NCBI GenBank assembly: GCA_021831785.1
Contig: JAKBMB010000009.1
Span: 62,001-126,000 of the forward strand
Length of the DNA: 64,000 bases
Reading direction: 5' to 3'
DNA from: Deltaproteobacteria bacterium
GTDB lineage: Bacteria > Desulfobacterota > Binatia > Binatales > Binataceae
The position numbers were made by a program, and so were the translations under genes. Below, one piece after another: positions 63,489-64,000 of the stretch. The notes below the pieces were generated by a model. The model did no database searches. It worked only from the letters and a program-made list of their open reading frames with translations, and had not been told where the DNA came from. Within the stretch, counting starts at the first letter, position 1. Every line of letters starts with the position of its first letter.

Positions 63489-64000
63489 ATGGAAGCCCAG
63501 ACCGGCACCTTGTTGATCTCATGTCTGGATCGTCCCGGTATTATCGCGGGCGTCTCGAATTTGCTCTACGACAACGGCTGTAACATCATCGACTCCGACC
63601 AGCATACGGACCGTGACGACGGCCATTTCTTTTGGCGAATCTACTTCGCCAGCAGGTCGCGCGCGATGGAGCAGATGCGCTCGGTTTTGGCCGCCGAACT
63701 GCCCAAGGCGCTGTCCTCGCTGTCGCTGCGATGGCAACTTTTCGACAGCACGCAGCGCGAGCGTATTGTCATAATGGTGTCGAAGCTTCCCCACTGCATG
63801 AGCGATCTCTTGAATCGCCACCATCTGGGGGAGCTTGGCGGTGACGTGGTTGGCGTGGTTAGCAATCATCCTGACCTGGAGCCGCTGGTTCGCCCTTTTC
63901 AAGTGCCGTTCGTGACCATCCCGGTAGAAAAGGGGCGCAAGCACGAGGCAGAGGCGCAATCGCTCAAGAAGCTGGAGGAGCTACGATGCACCCTGGTCGT
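63489..64000 (+). CDS. purU: Formyltetrahydrofolate deformylase, N-terminal part, cut by window edge
   Basis: 170 codons to the right edge without a stop. An N-terminal ACT domain (TLLISCLDRPGIIAGVSNLL, then NIIDSDQHTDRDDGHFFWRI) is followed by the start of the formyltransferase domain (ERIVIMVSKLPHCMSDLLNR, then LGELGGDVVGVVSNHPDLEP). PurU hydrolyses 10-formyl-THF to formate and THF and feeds formate to PurT or balances one-carbon pools. GGGAGG about ten bases upstream supports the ATG. Catalytic His/Asp lie beyond the window. Confidence 0.9.
   Translation, partial: MEAQTGTLLISCLDRPGIIAGVSNLLYDNGCNIIDSDQHTDRDDGHFFWRIYFASRSRAMEQMRSVLAAELPKALSSLSLRWQLFDSTQRERIVIMVSKLPHCMSDLLNRHHLGELGGDVVGVVSNHPDLEPLVRPFQVPFVTIPVEKGRKHEAEAQSLKKLEELRCTLV

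Overview
This is a gene-dense, high-GC bacterial chromosome segment. A lipid A / L-Ara4N modification cluster, WaaE-like and ArnC/DPM-like glycosyltransferases, a predicted lipoprotein and a MurJ flippase point to a Gram-negative host. The gene mix would suit an uncultured deltaproteobacterium-like or Binatota-type lineage, but no rRNA or strong marker is present, so that placement is only an inference. No tRNA, rRNA or CRISPR array was found.

Layout. 1-3790 (+): 3' part of a hybrid histidine kinase, then murJ. 4069-11840 (-): one long run in the order mtnP, PfkB kinase, GT2 glycosyltransferase, ugd, NAD-epimerase, lepA, lepB. 12062-15528 (-): rlmN and a DUF4838 protein. 15735-28229 (+): Mrp ATPase, PolB-like exonuclease, WaaE-like transferase, a heterodimeric ABC exporter, a lipoprotein aminopeptidase, a Mut7-C protein, a TPR protein and leuS. 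28418: a crotonase-fold enzyme whose residues look more like an enoyl-CoA isomerase than a hydratase.

29.5-35.3 kb is a decayed mobile island. It keeps intact toxin-antitoxin modules (Phd/VapC twice, HigBA) among relics: the N-terminus of a type ISP-like methylase, the C-terminus of a TraA relaxase-helicase with one amber codon, a frameshifted mazF, a truncated PLD nuclease, a RelE/ParE toxin with an amber codon, and two tyrosine-integrase ends in opposite orientations.

35.3-41.7 kb holds an SDR lacking the catalytic Tyr, a GalT-like enzyme, then a class V aminotransferase, serA and purA. 41.8-47.7 kb is an arn-type cluster (ArnT, ArnC, formyltransferase, decarboxylase, ArnD) in which ArnA is split into two genes and no ArnB is seen. 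After mmsA, PEBP, a monooxygenase-fold protein, a dienelactone hydrolase fusion and a 3-hydroxyacyl-CoA dehydrogenase comes a four-gene D-erythronate operon (denD-otnK-otnC-otnI). A 5-oxoproline set (DUF1445, pxpC, pxpB, pxpA) follows, then rsmI and the start of purU at the right edge.

Scattered through the intergenic regions are seven copies (five with both ends) of a 100-330 bp MITE-like element with about 25-bp imperfect terminal inverted repeats. This is the clearest apparently undescribed element in the window.
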